Positions 51,686-61,864 of a stretch of DNA of 64,000 nucleotides are shown in pieces. Each line of letters starts with the position of its first letter. Position 1 is the first letter of the stretch. The translations under genes were made by a program, and so were the position numbers. The notes under the pieces were generated by a model. The model was given only the letters and a program-made list of their open reading frames with translations. It made no database searches and was not told the DNA's origin. Origin of the DNA: Chromatiales bacterium (lineage in GTDB: Bacteria; Pseudomonadota; Gammaproteobacteria; Steroidobacterales; GCA-2729495); the NCBI GenBank assembly GCA_020351875.1, contig CP070671.1, positions 330,335 to 394,334 on the forward strand, given 5' to 3'.

Positions 51686-52848
51686 GCCACGACTCTCCGG
51701 CGCCGCGTTTTGCGCGGCACGGGCTGGCGGTTTTCCCAGTCGATACGCAGCAACAGCGCCAGTGCGATCAGCGTGACGATCATGCTGCTGCGGCCGTAGC
51801 TGACCAGCGGCAGCGGCAATCCCTTGGTGGGCAACACGCCCATGTTCACGCCCACGTTGATGAACGCCTGCAGTCCCTGCCAGGCGGCGATACCGAAGGC
51901 GAGGTTGGCCTGGTAAAGGCGCCCGTTCGCGGCGCTGGCACGGGCAATCTGCAATGCGCGCCAGGTCAGTGCGCCGAACAACAGGATCACACCCACGCTA
52001 CCCAGCAGCCCGAACTCTTCGGCAATCACCGCAAACACGAAGTCCGTGTGGGCCTCGGGCAGATAGAAAAGTTTCTGCACGCCGTTGCCGAGCCCGAGCC
52101 CGGCCCATTCCCCGCTGCCCACGGCGATCAGCGACTGGACGAGCTGAAAGCCCTTCGCATACGGATCCGCCCATGGATCCATGAAGCCCAGCACGCGGCC
52201 GAGCCGATAGTCCGACGTGCCGACCAGCAGCGCTGCTGCCAGCGTGAACAGCCCGCCGATCAACAACAGGTCGCGAATGCGGGCACCGGCGACGAACAGG
52301 ATCGCGACGGAGACCACCATCAATACGACCGCGGAACCGAAGTCCGGCTGCAGCAGCAGCAACAGGCAGGCCGGGCCGATCAGCAACATGGGCTTCACGA
52401 AACCGCTGGCCGACGTACGCAGCGCATCTGAATGCCGCACCGCATAGCCTGCGATCCACATGAACAGCAACAACCGGGCCGGCTCTGCGGCCTGGATATT
52501 GATGCCGCCAATCCTGAGCCAGCGGGTACTGCCGTTCACGGTATTGCCGAGCCCCGGAATCAGCACCGCGGCCAGCAACACCATCGCGAGGCACGGCAGC
52601 ATTAAACCGGCCCGTTCCCATGTATCCGTCGGCACGCGCAGCGCAATCGCGCCGCACGCGATGCCGAGTAATGCGGCCACCGCCTGGCGTTCGACATAGA
52701 AGAACGGATCGCCCGTGCTGCGCTCTGCCAGGGCAACGGACGCGGATGACAACATGACCAGGCCGCCGCCGAGCAGCAGGCCCACAATCAATAACAGCGC
52801 CGGGTCGAGGCTGGAGACCAGGCCTTTCGCTGTCGCCGGCCGGCTCAT
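51682..52848 (-). CDS. ftsW: Lipid II polymerase FtsW
   Basis: A 388-residue SEDS-family peptidoglycan polymerase with ten transmembrane segments, partner of FtsI. It shows STRWLRIGGINIQAAEPARLL with the SEDS region, the catalytic-loop segment QLVQSLIAVGSGEWAGLGLGNGVQKLFYLPEAHTDFVFAVIAEEFG (catalytic Asp in HTDF) and the closing LPLVSYGRSSM. The ATG at 52848 overlaps the murD stop (ATGA). Confidence 0.97.
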   Translation of the reverse strand: MSRPATAKGLVSSLDPALLLIVGLLLGGGLVMLSSASVALAERSTGDPFFYVERQAVAALLGIACGAIALRVPTDTWERAGLMLPCLAMVLLAAVLIPGLGNTVNGSTRWLRIGGINIQAAEPARLLLFMWIAGYAVRHSDALRTSASGFVKPMLLIGPACLLLLLQPDFGSAVVLMVVSVAILFVAGARIRDLLLIGGLFTLAAALLVGTSDYRLGRVLGFMDPWADPYAKGFQLVQSLIAVGSGEWAGLGLGNGVQKLFYLPEAHTDFVFAVIAEEFGLLGSVGVILLFGALTWRALQIARASAANGRLYQANLAFGIAAWQGLQAFINVGVNMGVLPTKGLPLPLVSYGRSSMIVTLIALALLLRIDWENRQPVPRKTRRRRVVA

Positions 52849-54212
52849 GAACCCTGCCCCTTGGCCGCCGCGCAGAACGCGTCGCCCCGCGCCGCGTAGT
52901 CGGTGTACATATCGAGACTGCTGCATGCCGGTGCGAGCAGCACGGTGGTGCCGGGATTCGCCAGCGCACCCGCAACGGCCACCGCTTCGTCCATGTCGGC
53001 GACCATGCAAACCTCGCAAACCCGTTGCAGTGCCGCCGCCAGCCGCTCACGGTCCTGGCCCAGCAATACCGCCTTGCAGTCGCGACCGTGCAGTGCGTCG
53101 GCCAGCGCAGAAAACTCGGCACCCTTCGCATCACCGCCCGCGATCAGTACCAGCGGTCCCGGCACGCCGTTCACGCTCGTGACCGCAGCGCCGACGTTGG
53201 TCGCCTTGGAATCGTCGATCCATGTCACGCCGGCGCCGCGATGAACGCACTGCATTCGGTGGGGCAGGCCGGGAAAGTCGCGCAGTCCCGCGACCATGGA
53301 CTGCGGATCGGCGCCGAGAGCCGCGCCCAGTGCGAGGGCTGCCAGCGCGTTCGCGTAGTTGTGGCGCCCGGCCACCTGCAGGTCTGCCGCTCGCAGCAGC
53401 GGCCGCTCCCCGCAGGCCAGCCACGCGTCGCCGTCGCGCTGCAACAGGCCGAAGTCACCCGGCTCCGGGGCCAGCAGCGTGAACCCGGAGACCACGGCAT
53501 CACGACCCGGGAGCGCAGCCAGCGCCGGCTCATCGCGGTTCACGACGGCATGACGGCAGGCGAGGTAGATGCGCTGCTTCGCCTGCGCGTAAGCGTCGAA
53601 ACTCGTGTGCGAGTCGAGGTGATCGGGCGACAGGTTCAACACGACGGCCACCGCGGCCGCGATCGGCCGAGTGCGCTCCAGTTGAAAACTCGACAGTTCC
53701 AGCACGTAGGCATCAGCACTGGCATCGAGCAGGTCCAGCGCCGGTGTCCCGAGATTGCCGCCGGCGGGCGCATGCCAGCCGGCCCCGGCCAGCGCCGCTG
53801 CCGTCATCGCGGTGACGGTGCTCTTGCCGTTGGAGCCGGTCACGGCCACCACCGGCGCGCGACACTCGCGCATGAACAGGTCAATGTCGCTGCAGATCTC
53901 CAGGCCCCGCTCGTGCGCCTTGACCAGCAACGGCAAATCCAGCGGCACACCCGGTGATACGACCACCTGCTCCACCGTGTGCGGCAACTCCGGTAATGCG
54001 GGCCCCGAGTACAGGGTGGACTCGGGCATGGCCGCGGCAATCGCGGCGCGGCCCGGTGCGGCGCCGCGCGTGTCGCAAAAGACCGCGGTATCACCGCGCG
54101 CCGCAAGATAGCGCGCCACCGAGGCGCCCGTTGCACCCATGCCGAGTACCAGCACCCGACACTGTCCATGCGTTGCCTGCTCACCCATTGCCAGCGCCGT
54201 CCCCCGCATCAC
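52845..54212 (-). CDS. murD: UDP-N-acetylmuramoylalanine--D-glutamate ligase
   Basis: A 455-residue Mur ligase adding D-Glu. It has a Rossmann domain ([21 protein letters not shown]), the P-loop [14 protein letters not shown], the central LELSSFQLE and [11 protein letters not shown] motifs and the C-terminal WIDDSKATN. The start is uncertain: GTG at 54212 overlaps the mraY stop, ATG at 54209 follows directly, and ATG at 54188 has GGGGGACGG farther upstream. Confidence 0.96.
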   Translation of the reverse strand: MMRGTALAMGEQATHGQCRVLVLGMGATGASVARYLAARGDTAVFCDTRGAAPGRAAIAAAMPESTLYSGPALPELPHTVEQVVVSPGVPLDLPLLVKAHERGLEICSDIDLFMRECRAPVVAVTGSNGKSTVTAMTAAALAGAGWHAPAGGNLGTPALDLLDASADAYVLELSSFQLERTRPIAAAVAVVLNLSPDHLDSHTSFDAYAQAKQRIYLACRHAVVNRDEPALAALPGRDAVVSGFTLLAPEPGDFGLLQRDGDAWLACGERPLLRAADLQVAGRHNYANALAALALGAALGADPQSMVAGLRDFPGLPHRMQCVHRGAGVTWIDDSKATNVGAAVTSVNGVPGPLVLIAGGDAKGAEFSALADALHGRDCKAVLLGQDRERLAAALQRVCEVCMVADMDEAVAVAGALANPGTTVLLAPACSSLDMYTDYAARGDAFCAAAKGQGS

Positions 54213-55291
54213 CGAATCTTCAGGCTCGACAGGCCGACCAGTACGAGAATCACCGTGATGATCCAGAAGCGCACGATGACCTTCGGCTCGGCCCAGCCCT
54301 TGAGTTCGTAGTGGTGGTGCAGCGGCGCCATGCGAAACACGCGCCGACCGGTCAGTTTGAAAGAGGTCACCTGGATGATCACGGACAGGGTCTCGATCAC
54401 GAACAAGCCGCCCATGATGGCAAGCACCAGTTCCTGGCGAACCACGACGGCGACCGTGCCCAGCGCGGCACCGAGAGCCAGCGCGCCGATGTCACCCATG
54501 AACACCTGGGCCGGATAGGTGTTGAACCACAGGAAACCCAGCCCGGCCCCGGCCAGCGACGCGCAGAACACCATCATTTCGCCGGCGCCGGCGACGTAGG
54601 GGATGCCGAGGTAACCGGAGTAGATCGCATTGCCGGCTGCATAGCCGAACACACCCAGGGCCGCACTCACCAGCACCGCGGGCATGATCGCCAGGCCGTC
54701 GAGACCGTCCGTGAGATTCACCGCGTTGCTGGCGCCGACGATCACGAGATAGGCGAAGGGCACGAACAGGATGCCCAACGGAATCATCACGTCTTTCAGG
54801 TAGGGCACCAGCAGCGACGTTTCGTAGGGCTCTTCCGCCAACTGGTACAGCGCAACGGCAACGACGATCGCCGCGAGTGACTGCCAGAAGTATTTTGCGG
54901 CCGGGCGCAGGCCGGCCGGGTCCTGCAGGATCAGCTTGCGGTAGTCATCGACGAAGCCGATCAGGCCGAAGGCCAGCGTGACGCCCACCACGATCCACAC
55001 GTAGCGGTTGCTGAGGTCGGCCCACAACAGCGTGCTGGCGATAATCGCCACGAGTATCAGCGCGCCGCCCATCGTGGGCGTACCGGCCTTCAGCAGGTGC
55101 GTGTCCGGCCCGTCCTGGCGCACCGTTTCACCGATCTGGCGCACGTGCAGGCGACGGATCATCACCGGCCCGAAGACCAGCGAGATGATCAGCGCGGTGA
55201 GCGCGCCCATGATGGCCCGCATCGTGATGTAGTTGAAAACATTGAAGCCGCTGACGAAGCGGGTCAGGTAATCGAAGAGCCAGGCCAGCAC
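54209..55291 (-). CDS. mraY: Phospho-N-acetylmuramoyl-pentapeptide-transferase MraY
   Basis: A 360-residue enzyme with ten transmembrane segments that makes lipid I from UDP-MurNAc-pentapeptide and undecaprenyl phosphate. It has the conserved [11 protein letters not shown], the Asp pair region [24 protein letters not shown] (catalytic Asp) and the [15 protein letters not shown] and APLHHHYE blocks. GTG at 55291 starts the protein (VLAWLFDYL); GGGGAGGG lies just upstream and the length then equals the E. coli protein. It is 2 bp from the murF stop. Confidence 0.97.
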   Translation of the reverse strand: MLAWLFDYLTRFVSGFNVFNYITMRAIMGALTALIISLVFGPVMIRRLHVRQIGETVRQDGPDTHLLKAGTPTMGGALILVAIIASTLLWADLSNRYVWIVVGVTLAFGLIGFVDDYRKLILQDPAGLRPAAKYFWQSLAAIVVAVALYQLAEEPYETSLLVPYLKDVMIPLGILFVPFAYLVIVGASNAVNLTDGLDGLAIMPAVLVSAALGVFGYAAGNAIYSGYLGIPYVAGAGEMMVFCASLAGAGLGFLWFNTYPAQVFMGDIGALALGAALGTVAVVVRQELVLAIMGGLFVIETLSVIIQVTSFKLTGRRVFRMAPLHHHYELKGWAEPKVIVRFWIITVILVLVGLSSLKIR

Positions 55292-55293
55292 TG

Positions 55294-56661
55294 TCAGCCC
55301 TCCCCGCCCGCGGCGACCAGTGCGGCCGCCACCTTTTCCATGCCCATGCTGCGTGAACCCTTCACCAGCACCGTGACCCCCGCCCCGAGGTCTTTCTGTG
55401 CAGCCGCGATCAATGCCTCCCGCGACTCGAACCAGTCGCCCCCGTCGCCGAAGGCCGTGGCGGCTTCGCGCGCGTGATCGCCAACGCACAGCAAACGATC
55501 GATACCGGCGTCGCGGGCCGCTGCACCGCAATCCCGGTGCAGCTCGAGGCTGTCCGGGCCCAGTTCCTTCATGTCACCCAGCACCAGCCAGGTTTCGCCC
55601 GGCTGGGCGGCGAGAAACCCGACGGCCGCGAGCACGGACGCCGGGTTGGCGTTGTAGCTGTCGTCGTACACCACGGCGCCAGTGGCCGACTCGAGCCGGC
55701 GTAAACGCCCCGCCGGCTGTGCCGCTTTCGCCAGCCCGTCCTGCACGGCGCCGCGGTCCACGCCCACCGCCAGGGCCGCAGCGGCGGCGGCCAGCGCATT
55801 GCTCACGTTGTGCTGCCCTGCCATGGCAAGCCGCACGGGAAAATGTGTGTCGGGCAGGTGCAGCGTGAATTCCAGCGAGCTGCCGTTCTCGCGGATGTCC
55901 GTTGCCCGCACGTCCGGATGCGGACCCAGGCCGAAACTCAGCGCGCGGCAACCCGGGCAGCGCGCCAGCCAGTCGTCGAAGAAAGGATCGTCGCGATTGA
56001 TGATCGCGGTGCCGTCCGCAGGCAGCGACGCGAACAGCTCACCCTTGGTCTTCGCAACAACTTCCAGGCTGCCGAAACCTTCCAGGTGGGCCGGCCCGGC
56101 ATTCGTCACGATGCCGATGGTCGGCTGTGCGATGGCAGCGAGCGACCCGATCTCGCCGGGCGCACTCGCACCCATCTCGAACACCGCCGCCTGGTGCAAC
56201 GCACGCAGTTCCAGCACCATCAGCGGCAGGCCAATCTCGTTGTTCAGGTTGCCCCGCGTCGCGAGCACCGCAGCGTCATCACCGGTATGGGCGCGCAGGA
56301 TCGCCGCGGTCATGTCCTTGACCGTGGTCTTGCCGTTGCTGCCGGTAACGCCGATCACCGGCATGGCGAAACGTTGGCGCCACACGCGCGCGAGTTCGCC
56401 CAGCGCGTCGCGGGTGTCCGGCACTACGACCTGGGCCAGGTCACTGGCGACGTGCCGTTCCACCAGCGCGCCCGCCGCGCCGAGGCGCGCCGCGTCGACC
56501 ACGAAATCCGCCGCGTCGTAGTTGGCCCCGCGTAATGCAACGAACAGTTCATCTTCGCGCAGGCTGCGCGTATCGGTGCTGACGGCATCGAAGGCACGAT
56601 CCGCGCCATGCAGCACGCCGCGCACCGATTCCGCCACCATGCCGAGCGTGGCCATGCTCAT
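55294..56661 (-). CDS. murF: UDP-N-acetylmuramoyl-tripeptide--D-alanyl-D-alanine ligase
   Basis: A 455-residue Mur ligase adding D-Ala-D-Ala. The substrate domain shows [27 protein letters not shown]; the P-loop is [14 protein letters not shown]. The [14 protein letters not shown] and [12 protein letters not shown]-like motifs and the C-terminal YDDSYNANP are present. ATG at 56661 overlaps the murE stop (ATGA). Confidence 0.97.
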   Translation of the reverse strand: MSMATLGMVAESVRGVLHGADRAFDAVSTDTRSLREDELFVALRGANYDAADFVVDAARLGAAGALVERHVASDLAQVVVPDTRDALGELARVWRQRFAMPVIGVTGSNGKTTVKDMTAAILRAHTGDDAAVLATRGNLNNEIGLPLMVLELRALHQAAVFEMGASAPGEIGSLAAIAQPTIGIVTNAGPAHLEGFGSLEVVAKTKGELFASLPADGTAIINRDDPFFDDWLARCPGCRALSFGLGPHPDVRATDIRENGSSLEFTLHLPDTHFPVRLAMAGQHNVSNALAAAAAALAVGVDRGAVQDGLAKAAQPAGRLRRLESATGAVVYDDSYNANPASVLAAVGFLAAQPGETWLVLGDMKELGPDSLELHRDCGAAARDAGIDRLLCVGDHAREAATAFGDGGDWFESREALIAAAQKDLGAGVTVLVKGSRSMGMEKVAAALVAAGGEG

Positions 56662-58157
56662 TCCGCCTGCCCGAGGGCGTCGCGCGCCATCTGCTGATCG
56701 GAAAATGCGTGGCTCTCCCCGGCCACGATCTGCACCGCCTCGTGGCCTTTGCCGGCGATCAGAACCGCATCGCTGTCACCGGCAGCGTCCACGGCAAACC
56801 GGATCGCCTCGGCGCGATCGCGAATGATGCGCACCTTTTGTTGATCTGCGATGCCGGCGCGGATTTGCGCCACGATGGCGTCGGGGTCTTCGCCACGCGG
56901 ATTGTCATCCGTCAGCAGCACATGGTCGGCAAGCGATGCGGCGATCGCTCCCATCGGGGCGCGCTTGCCTGCATCTCGCTCGCCGCCGCAGCCGAAGACA
57001 CACCACACGCTGCCGCGACTGTGCGACCGCACGGCTTTCAGCGCGTTTGACAGCGCGTCGGGCGTGTGCGCGAAGTCGACGATCACGGCCGGTCCGCGAC
57101 CTTTCGTCGACACCCGTTCGAGGCGACCCGGCGGAGCCACTGCCCGACTCAAGGCCGCCGCCGCCGCGTCCAGCGGCAAGCCATGCCCCAGCAGGATGCC
57201 GGCCGCCATGACCAGGTTTTCCGCATTGCACTCGCCCCACAGCGGACTGTCGATCGACGCCGTGCCGAAGTCGCCGCTCAGGGCGAGCCCGATGCCATCG
57301 CAACGCGTCGCCGTAAGCCGGCCGATCAGGCGCACCGCGGGCGGCGCGTCACCGCCGGCAACCAGGGCAACGGTGATGGCGTCGGTGGCCGTCGGTAGGC
57401 GATCGCGCAGTTGCCGGCCGCGTGCGTCCCCGAGATTGATCACCGCCGTAGGGACTGCCGTATCCAGGAACAGCCTGGCCTTCGCGGCGCTGTAACGTGC
57501 CATGTCGCCGTGGTAATCGAGGTGGTCGCGACTGATATTCGTCAGTGCTGCGACTTTGAAACGCACGCCGTTCACGCGGCCCTGGTCCAGCGCATGGGAC
57601 GACACTTCCAGGACGGCGTGCGCGGCGCCTGCATCCGCGAACTGGCGCAGGCGGTGGTGCACTTCGACGCTGCCCGGTGTCGTCAGCGCGGTGGCCTGCA
57701 ACGCCGGCAAACGACCGAAACCGAGCGTGCCCGAATACGCCGCGGCGTTACCGCTGGCTTCCAGTGCCTGCACGACGAGCCACGCGACCGTGGTCTTGCC
57801 GTTTGTCCCCGTGATACCAGTGACCGCCAGTTCGCGCGACGGCGCGTCGTAATAGCGATCGGCCAGCCGGCCCTGCAGGCCACCGAGACCGGGCACCGCG
57901 AAGGCCACGATGTCGTCCGGAACCGCCGGCTCGGCGATTCCCGGCCCGGGCTCCCAGGCCACGGCGACGGCACCCGCGGCCAGCGCGTCGCCCAGGTAGC
58001 GCAGGCCGTGGTGACGCTGCCCGGCGCAGGCGAGAAACAAGGCACCCGGCGTGACCCGCCGGCTGCTCGCGCTCAGACCGGTCACGCGCCTGGCTGGCAC
58101 ATCTGCACCGCAATCGCGGAACAGGTCTGTCAGCAATATGGAGCAGCCGGCCGTCAT
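56658..58157 (-). CDS. murE: UDP-MurNAc-L-Ala-D-Glu--2,6-diaminopimelate ligase
   Basis: A 499-residue Mur ligase. The P-loop is GITGTNGKTTVAWL, with the central LEVSSHALDQGRVNG and TNISRDHLDYHGDM motifs. The substrate-selecting motif DDNPRGEDP indicates meso-diaminopimelate rather than lysine, as expected for a Gram-negative wall. The start overlaps the ftsI stop (ATGA). Confidence 0.97.
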   Translation of the reverse strand: MTAGCSILLTDLFRDCGADVPARRVTGLSASSRRVTPGALFLACAGQRHHGLRYLGDALAAGAVAVAWEPGPGIAEPAVPDDIVAFAVPGLGGLQGRLADRYYDAPSRELAVTGITGTNGKTTVAWLVVQALEASGNAAAYSGTLGFGRLPALQATALTTPGSVEVHHRLRQFADAGAAHAVLEVSSHALDQGRVNGVRFKVAALTNISRDHLDYHGDMARYSAAKARLFLDTAVPTAVINLGDARGRQLRDRLPTATDAITVALVAGGDAPPAVRLIGRLTATRCDGIGLALSGDFGTASIDSPLWGECNAENLVMAAGILLGHGLPLDAAAAALSRAVAPPGRLERVSTKGRGPAVIVDFAHTPDALSNALKAVRSHSRGSVWCVFGCGGERDAGKRAPMGAIAASLADHVLLTDDNPRGEDPDAIVAQIRAGIADQQKVRIIRDRAEAIRFAVDAAGDSDAVLIAGKGHEAVQIVAGESHAFSDQQMARDALGQAE

Positions 58158-59881
58158 CGCGCCGTCGCCGCCAGGGTCGTGCGGCTGTCTTCGAGCATGA
58201 AGTTGTCGGGCGCCACGGCGAGAATGCGTAACGCGCCTTCCATGACTGCCGAAAACACGGGCGCGGCCACCGTACCGCCGTAGTATTCGCCGGCGCGGGG
58301 ATCATCGACGATGACGACAGCCGCCAGTCGCGGGGCAGTGGCCGGCGCCAGCCCGGCGAACACCGCAACGAAACGATTGTCGGCATAACCGCCCGGGGCG
58401 ATCTTGCGCGCGGTACCCGTCTTGCCGGCAACGCGATAATTGGCCACGTTGGCCGCCGCGCCGGTGCCGTCCGGACCGACCACCGTTTCCAGCATTGCCA
58501 GCACCTGCTGCGCCACGTCCTCGCGAATCACCCGCCGCGGTATCGGTGGGTCTTCAACCCGAAGCAGAGATACCGGCCGCTGCAGGCCACCGGCCGCGAG
58601 AATTGCGTAGGCCTGGGCCAGTTGCAGCGGCGTCATGGACAAGCCGTAACCGTAGGCCAGCGTGGCCTGACTGATCGGGCGCCAGTTGGAATGGTGACTC
58701 AACAACCCGCCGGACTCGCCGGGAAAGCCGCTGGCGCTGGGCCGGCCCAGGCCGAAGCGTGTCAGCACGTCATACAGCTGCTCGGGCTCCAGGGACATGG
58801 CCACCTTGGTCGCGCCCACGTTGCTGGACCGCGCGAGCAGTGTGGCGAGATCGATGCGCCCGTGATTGCGCTTGTCCTTGATCAGCTTGGCACCCACCTG
58901 GATGAATCCGGGCGCGGTATTCACGACCGTGTCCGGCTGGTACTGCCCGCTTTCCAGCGCCGCAGCCACGACCAGCGGCTTCAACGCGGAACCGGGTTCC
59001 AGGATGTCGGTGATGGCCCGGTTGCGATAGCGTGCCGCGTCTCGCTGGGTGCGATCATTCGGGTTGTAGGCCGGCTGGTTGACCATGGCCAGCACTTCCC
59101 CGGTGGCAATGTCGAGTACGACGACGGATCCGGATGCCGCGTCGTGCTGTTGCACCGCGCCCTTCAACGCCCGGTACGCGAGGTACTGGATGCGCAGGTC
59201 GATGGAAGACGCGAGCGTCCGCCCGGGACTGGCCGGCTCGATGGCCTCGACATCCTCGACCACGCGACCGAGGCGATCTTTCAGCACCTTGCGCTGGCCC
59301 GGCCGCCCGGCGAGCCAGTGGTCGTAGGCCAGTTCGAGCCCTTCCTGGCCGGCATCGTCCACGTCCGTGAACCCGACCAGGTGACCGGTCACTTCACCGG
59401 CCGGGTAGTAGCGACGGTACTCACGCAGCCGGTCGACGCCGGGCAGGTCCAGCGCCAGGATCTTCTCGGCGTCGGCCGGGTTCATGTGCCGGCGCAGGTA
59501 CAGGAAGCGCTTGTCGCCATTGCGGGTGAGCCGCCGGGCCACGCGTTCCGGGTCTTCGCCAAGCGCCCTCGCCAGCGCCGGAATCTGCTCGGGTACGCGC
59601 AACAGTTCCTGCGGGTCGACCCAGATGCTGTCCACGGGCGTGCTCACGGCCAGGGACTGGCCGTTGCGGTCCATGATGGCGCCCCGGTGCGCGACGATTT
59701 GTGCGACACGCAGGTGCCGCGCGGCGGCCTGTTCGTTCAGGAAATCCTTGTTGAATACCTGCAATTGCACCGCGCGCCCGAGCAGCACCAACGCACCCAG
59801 CAACATGCATGCCGCGACGAAGTGCGAGCGCAGACGGAACGAGTTCAGCAAACTTTGCGTCGCAGTGGCCTTGCGCGCCAT
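58154..59881 (-). CDS. ftsI: Peptidoglycan transpeptidase FtsI (PBP3)
   Basis: A 575-residue class B penicillin-binding protein of the divisome. It has a short cytoplasmic N-terminus, one transmembrane helix (HFVAACMLLGALVLLGRAVQL), a pedestal domain (about 60-220) and a transpeptidase domain with SALK (catalytic Ser in EPGSALKP), SSN (ARSSNVG) and KTGT motifs. It crosslinks septal murein with FtsW. It starts at 59881, sharing one base with the ftsL stop (TGATG). Confidence 0.97.
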   Translation of the reverse strand: MARKATATQSLLNSFRLRSHFVAACMLLGALVLLGRAVQLQVFNKDFLNEQAAARHLRVAQIVAHRGAIMDRNGQSLAVSTPVDSIWVDPQELLRVPEQIPALARALGEDPERVARRLTRNGDKRFLYLRRHMNPADAEKILALDLPGVDRLREYRRYYPAGEVTGHLVGFTDVDDAGQEGLELAYDHWLAGRPGQRKVLKDRLGRVVEDVEAIEPASPGRTLASSIDLRIQYLAYRALKGAVQQHDAASGSVVVLDIATGEVLAMVNQPAYNPNDRTQRDAARYRNRAITDILEPGSALKPLVVAAALESGQYQPDTVVNTAPGFIQVGAKLIKDKRNHGRIDLATLLARSSNVGATKVAMSLEPEQLYDVLTRFGLGRPSASGFPGESGGLLSHHSNWRPISQATLAYGYGLSMTPLQLAQAYAILAAGGLQRPVSLLRVEDPPIPRRVIREDVAQQVLAMLETVVGPDGTGAAANVANYRVAGKTGTARKIAPGGYADNRFVAVFAGLAPATAPRLAAVVIVDDPRAGEYYGGTVAAPVFSAVMEGALRILAVAPDNFMLEDSRTTLAATAR

Positions 59882-60159
59882 CAGGGGAGCATCCGCAATT
59901 GTTCCGGACGAGGCTCGCCCATGCCGATTTCCTCGCGCGCCATGCGCTCGACGCGGGCGTGCGTGGACCAGGCGCTCTGCTCGATCTGCAGCTGTCCCCA
60001 CTCCATCTCCAGCCGGTCACGCTCGCGCTGCAGCACCTGCAACTCGGAATAGAGCTTGCGCGACTCGTGCTTCGCATAGACCGTGGCGATCGCAGACACG
60101 ACCACCGCCAGGCCCAGCGCGAGTTCCGCCAGTCGCTTGATGTTGCGGCGCCCGTTCAC
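59881..60159 (-). CDS. ftsL: Cell division protein FtsL
   Basis: A 92-residue bitopic protein. The short basic N-terminus is followed by a transmembrane helix (LAELALGLAVVVSAIATVYAKHESRKL) and a periplasmic leucine-zipper coiled coil (ELQVLQRERDRLEMEWGQLQIEQSAW) that pairs with FtsB and FtsQ. The closing VERMAREEIGM is family-typical. It overlaps rsmH upstream by four bases and touches ftsI downstream. Confidence 0.95.
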   Translation of the reverse strand: MNGRRNIKRLAELALGLAVVVSAIATVYAKHESRKLYSELQVLQRERDRLEMEWGQLQIEQSAWSTHARVERMAREEIGMGEPRPEQLRMLP

Positions 60160-61112
60160 AGTCGCTCCGCCACGCGCAGGGTGGCGCTGCGAGCACGCGG
60201 GTTCGCTGCGGTCTCGGCAGCCGACGGCCGGATCGCCCGGGTGGGCAAGCGCAGCGTCGGCCGCGCCGAATCGGGCACCACGGGTAACCGGGCCAGGGCC
60301 GGGTCAACGCGCGCGTGATCGCGCATGAAGCGCTTGACCCGGCGGTCTTCCAGGGAATGGAAACTGATCACGCACAGCCGACCGCCCGGCGCGAGGCAGC
60401 CTGCCGCCTGCTGCAAGCCCGCGTCCAGTTCGTGCAGCTCGTCGTTCACGTGCATCCGGATCGCCTGGAAGCTGCGGGTTGCCGGGTGCCTGGCACCTGG
60501 ACGCCGCGGCACGACGCCTTCGATCAGTGCCGCGAGTTCCCCTGTCGTGCTAATGGCTTTCTCCTGCCGCCGCTCACCGATCGCCCGCGCGATCCGGCCT
60601 GCTGCCGGCTCTTCGCCCAGTTGTCGTAACACCCGGGCAATGTCTTTTTCTGCCGCTGCGTTCAACCAGTCGGCCGCGCTGATCCCGCTGGCCGGGTCCA
60701 TGCGCATGTCCAGCGGTCCGTCCTTGCCAAAACTGAAGCCCCGGTCTGCGGCGTCGAGCTGTGGTGACGACACGCCGAGGTCCAGCAGAATTCCGTCAAA
60801 GGCATCGATTTGCAGTTGCTGTCGCCACGCATCCAGTCCGCTAAAGCGCCCTTGATCAACGACCAGCCGTGGGTCTGCAGCGGCAAGACGCTCACCCTCG
60901 GCGACGGCTGCCGGGTCACGGTCCAGCGCATAGACCCTGCCCTGCGGGCCGAGCCGCGCCAGGATCGCGAGGCTGTGGCCGCCGCGCCCGAAAGTGCAGT
61001 CGAGATAAGCCCCATCGACGCGAATCGCCAGTTGCTCCAGAACCTGGTCCCGCAGTACGGGAACATGCTGCCCCACTCCAGCACCCCTCGATCGGCGCGA
61101 GGATGCGTTCAA
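60156..61112 (-). CDS. rsmH: 16S rRNA (cytosine-1402-N4)-methyltransferase RsmH
   Basis: A 318-residue SAM-dependent methyltransferase acting on C1402 in the ribosomal P site, working with RsmI, which is encoded nearby at 62.2 kb. It has HVPVLRDQVLEQL, the SAM motif DCTFGRGGHSLAIL, LDLGVSSPQLDAADRGFSF and the C-terminal AIRMHVNDELHELD and ISFHSLEDRRVKRF. ATG at 61112 is taken; it lies 15 bp from the mraZ stop. Confidence 0.96.
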   Translation of the reverse strand: MNASSRRSRGAGVGQHVPVLRDQVLEQLAIRVDGAYLDCTFGRGGHSLAILARLGPQGRVYALDRDPAAVAEGERLAAADPRLVVDQGRFSGLDAWRQQLQIDAFDGILLDLGVSSPQLDAADRGFSFGKDGPLDMRMDPASGISAADWLNAAAEKDIARVLRQLGEEPAAGRIARAIGERRQEKAISTTGELAALIEGVVPRRPGARHPATRSFQAIRMHVNDELHELDAGLQQAAGCLAPGGRLCVISFHSLEDRRVKRFMRDHARVDPALARLPVVPDSARPTLRLPTRAIRPSAAETAANPRARSATLRVAERL

Positions 61113-61127
61113 GCCTTCGACCAGCGA

Positions 61128-61583
61128 CTAGATCGTCAGCGATTCGAGATCTGCCGGCAGTCCCAGGCCATCGTCGCCGGTGTCCGCCAACCACTCGTCC
61201 CGCCGGCTGTTCCAGCGCGCCTCATCCCACAATTCCAATTTGCCGCCCTGCCCGATCAGGATGGCCTGCTTCTCCAGGCCGGCGAATTCACGCAGCTCCC
61301 GCGGCACGAGTACGCGTCCGTTCGCGTCGATCTCGATCTCTGTCGCGTAGCCCACCATCAGGCGTTGCAGGCGCCGCGCCTTGGGCTGAAAACTCGGTAA
61401 GCGCATGATTTTGCGTTCAATTTCTTCCCAATCCGGCAACGGGTAAAGAAGCAGGCAGTAGTCTGGGTCCACGGTGCACACCACCTGTCCGTCACCACGG
61501 GCCGCCAGGCGCTCCCGGTGACGCACCGGTATGGCCATCCGTCCCTTGGCATCCAGGGTGACTTTGGTCGCGCCGCGAAACAT
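61128..61583 (-). CDS. mraZ: Transcriptional regulator MraZ
   Basis: A 151-residue AbrB-fold DNA-binding protein that forms ring-shaped oligomers and represses its own operon. The two SpoVT/AbrB-like repeats carry DxxGR motifs (LDAKGRMAIP and IDANGRVLVP). The ATG at 61583 gives the family start MFRGATKVTLD; an in-frame ATG at 61607 lies inside the operator and has its ribosome site only 2 nt away, so it is not preferred. It is the first gene of the 16-gene division cluster. Confidence 0.95.
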   Translation of the reverse strand: MFRGATKVTLDAKGRMAIPVRHRERLAARGDGQVVCTVDPDYCLLLYPLPDWEEIERKIMRLPSFQPKARRLQRLMVGYATEIEIDANGRVLVPRELREFAGLEKQAILIGQGGKLELWDEARWNSRRDEWLADTGDDGLGLPADLESLTI

Positions 61584-61601
61584 CCCCAAACGGACAAAAC
61601 T

Positions 61602-61626
61602 GCCCATTTCCTCCCACAATTTTCCA
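61602..61626 (-). promoter_or_regulatory. MraZ operator: three TGGRN repeats, 10-bp period
   Basis: On the minus strand the repeats TGGAA (61622-61626), TGGGA (61612-61616) and TGGGC (61602-61606) are spaced exactly 10 bp. This matches the direct-repeat operator described for E. coli MraZ (TGGGN separated by 5 nt). It lies directly after the predicted transcription start. Confidence 0.82.
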
Positions 61627-61635
61627 CTTCTCGAC

Positions 61636-61664
61636 ACTATAGGGAGGCCATCCGGGTGCGTCAA
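61636..61664 (-). promoter_or_regulatory. Pmra, sigma-70 promoter of the division cluster
   Basis: On the minus strand: -35 TTGACG (61659-61664), a 17-bp spacer and -10 TATAGT (61636-61641). It is the best sigma-70 match in the window, placed just upstream of the MraZ operator. Confidence 0.85.
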
Positions 61665-61864
61665 CCGGAAAATCCCATTTAATGCTTGCCTGACAGCCAC
61701 TTAGCGCCGGTTTCGGGGTTGAAAACAGGGGCTTTTTCGGCCCCCGTCTTGACATAAATCAGGGGCTTAACGCGGATAGCTGACGGTGGTTGGAACTGCC
61801 GGACTCGACCGGCCCGCGAACCCGTCCGGGCCAGCGGTCGCAATGGCCTTGCGCAAGGGGAAAA

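Noticed and set aside
58622-60052. Long plus-strand frame opposite ftsI, and similar frames opposite nadE, recA, alaS and murC
   Set aside because: All are mirror-frame artefacts of GC-rich coding DNA over well-identified genes.
61584-61607. ATG at 61607 as the mraZ start
   Set aside because: It falls inside the MraZ operator, its ribosome site is only 2 nt away, and the conserved MFRGA start is at 61583.
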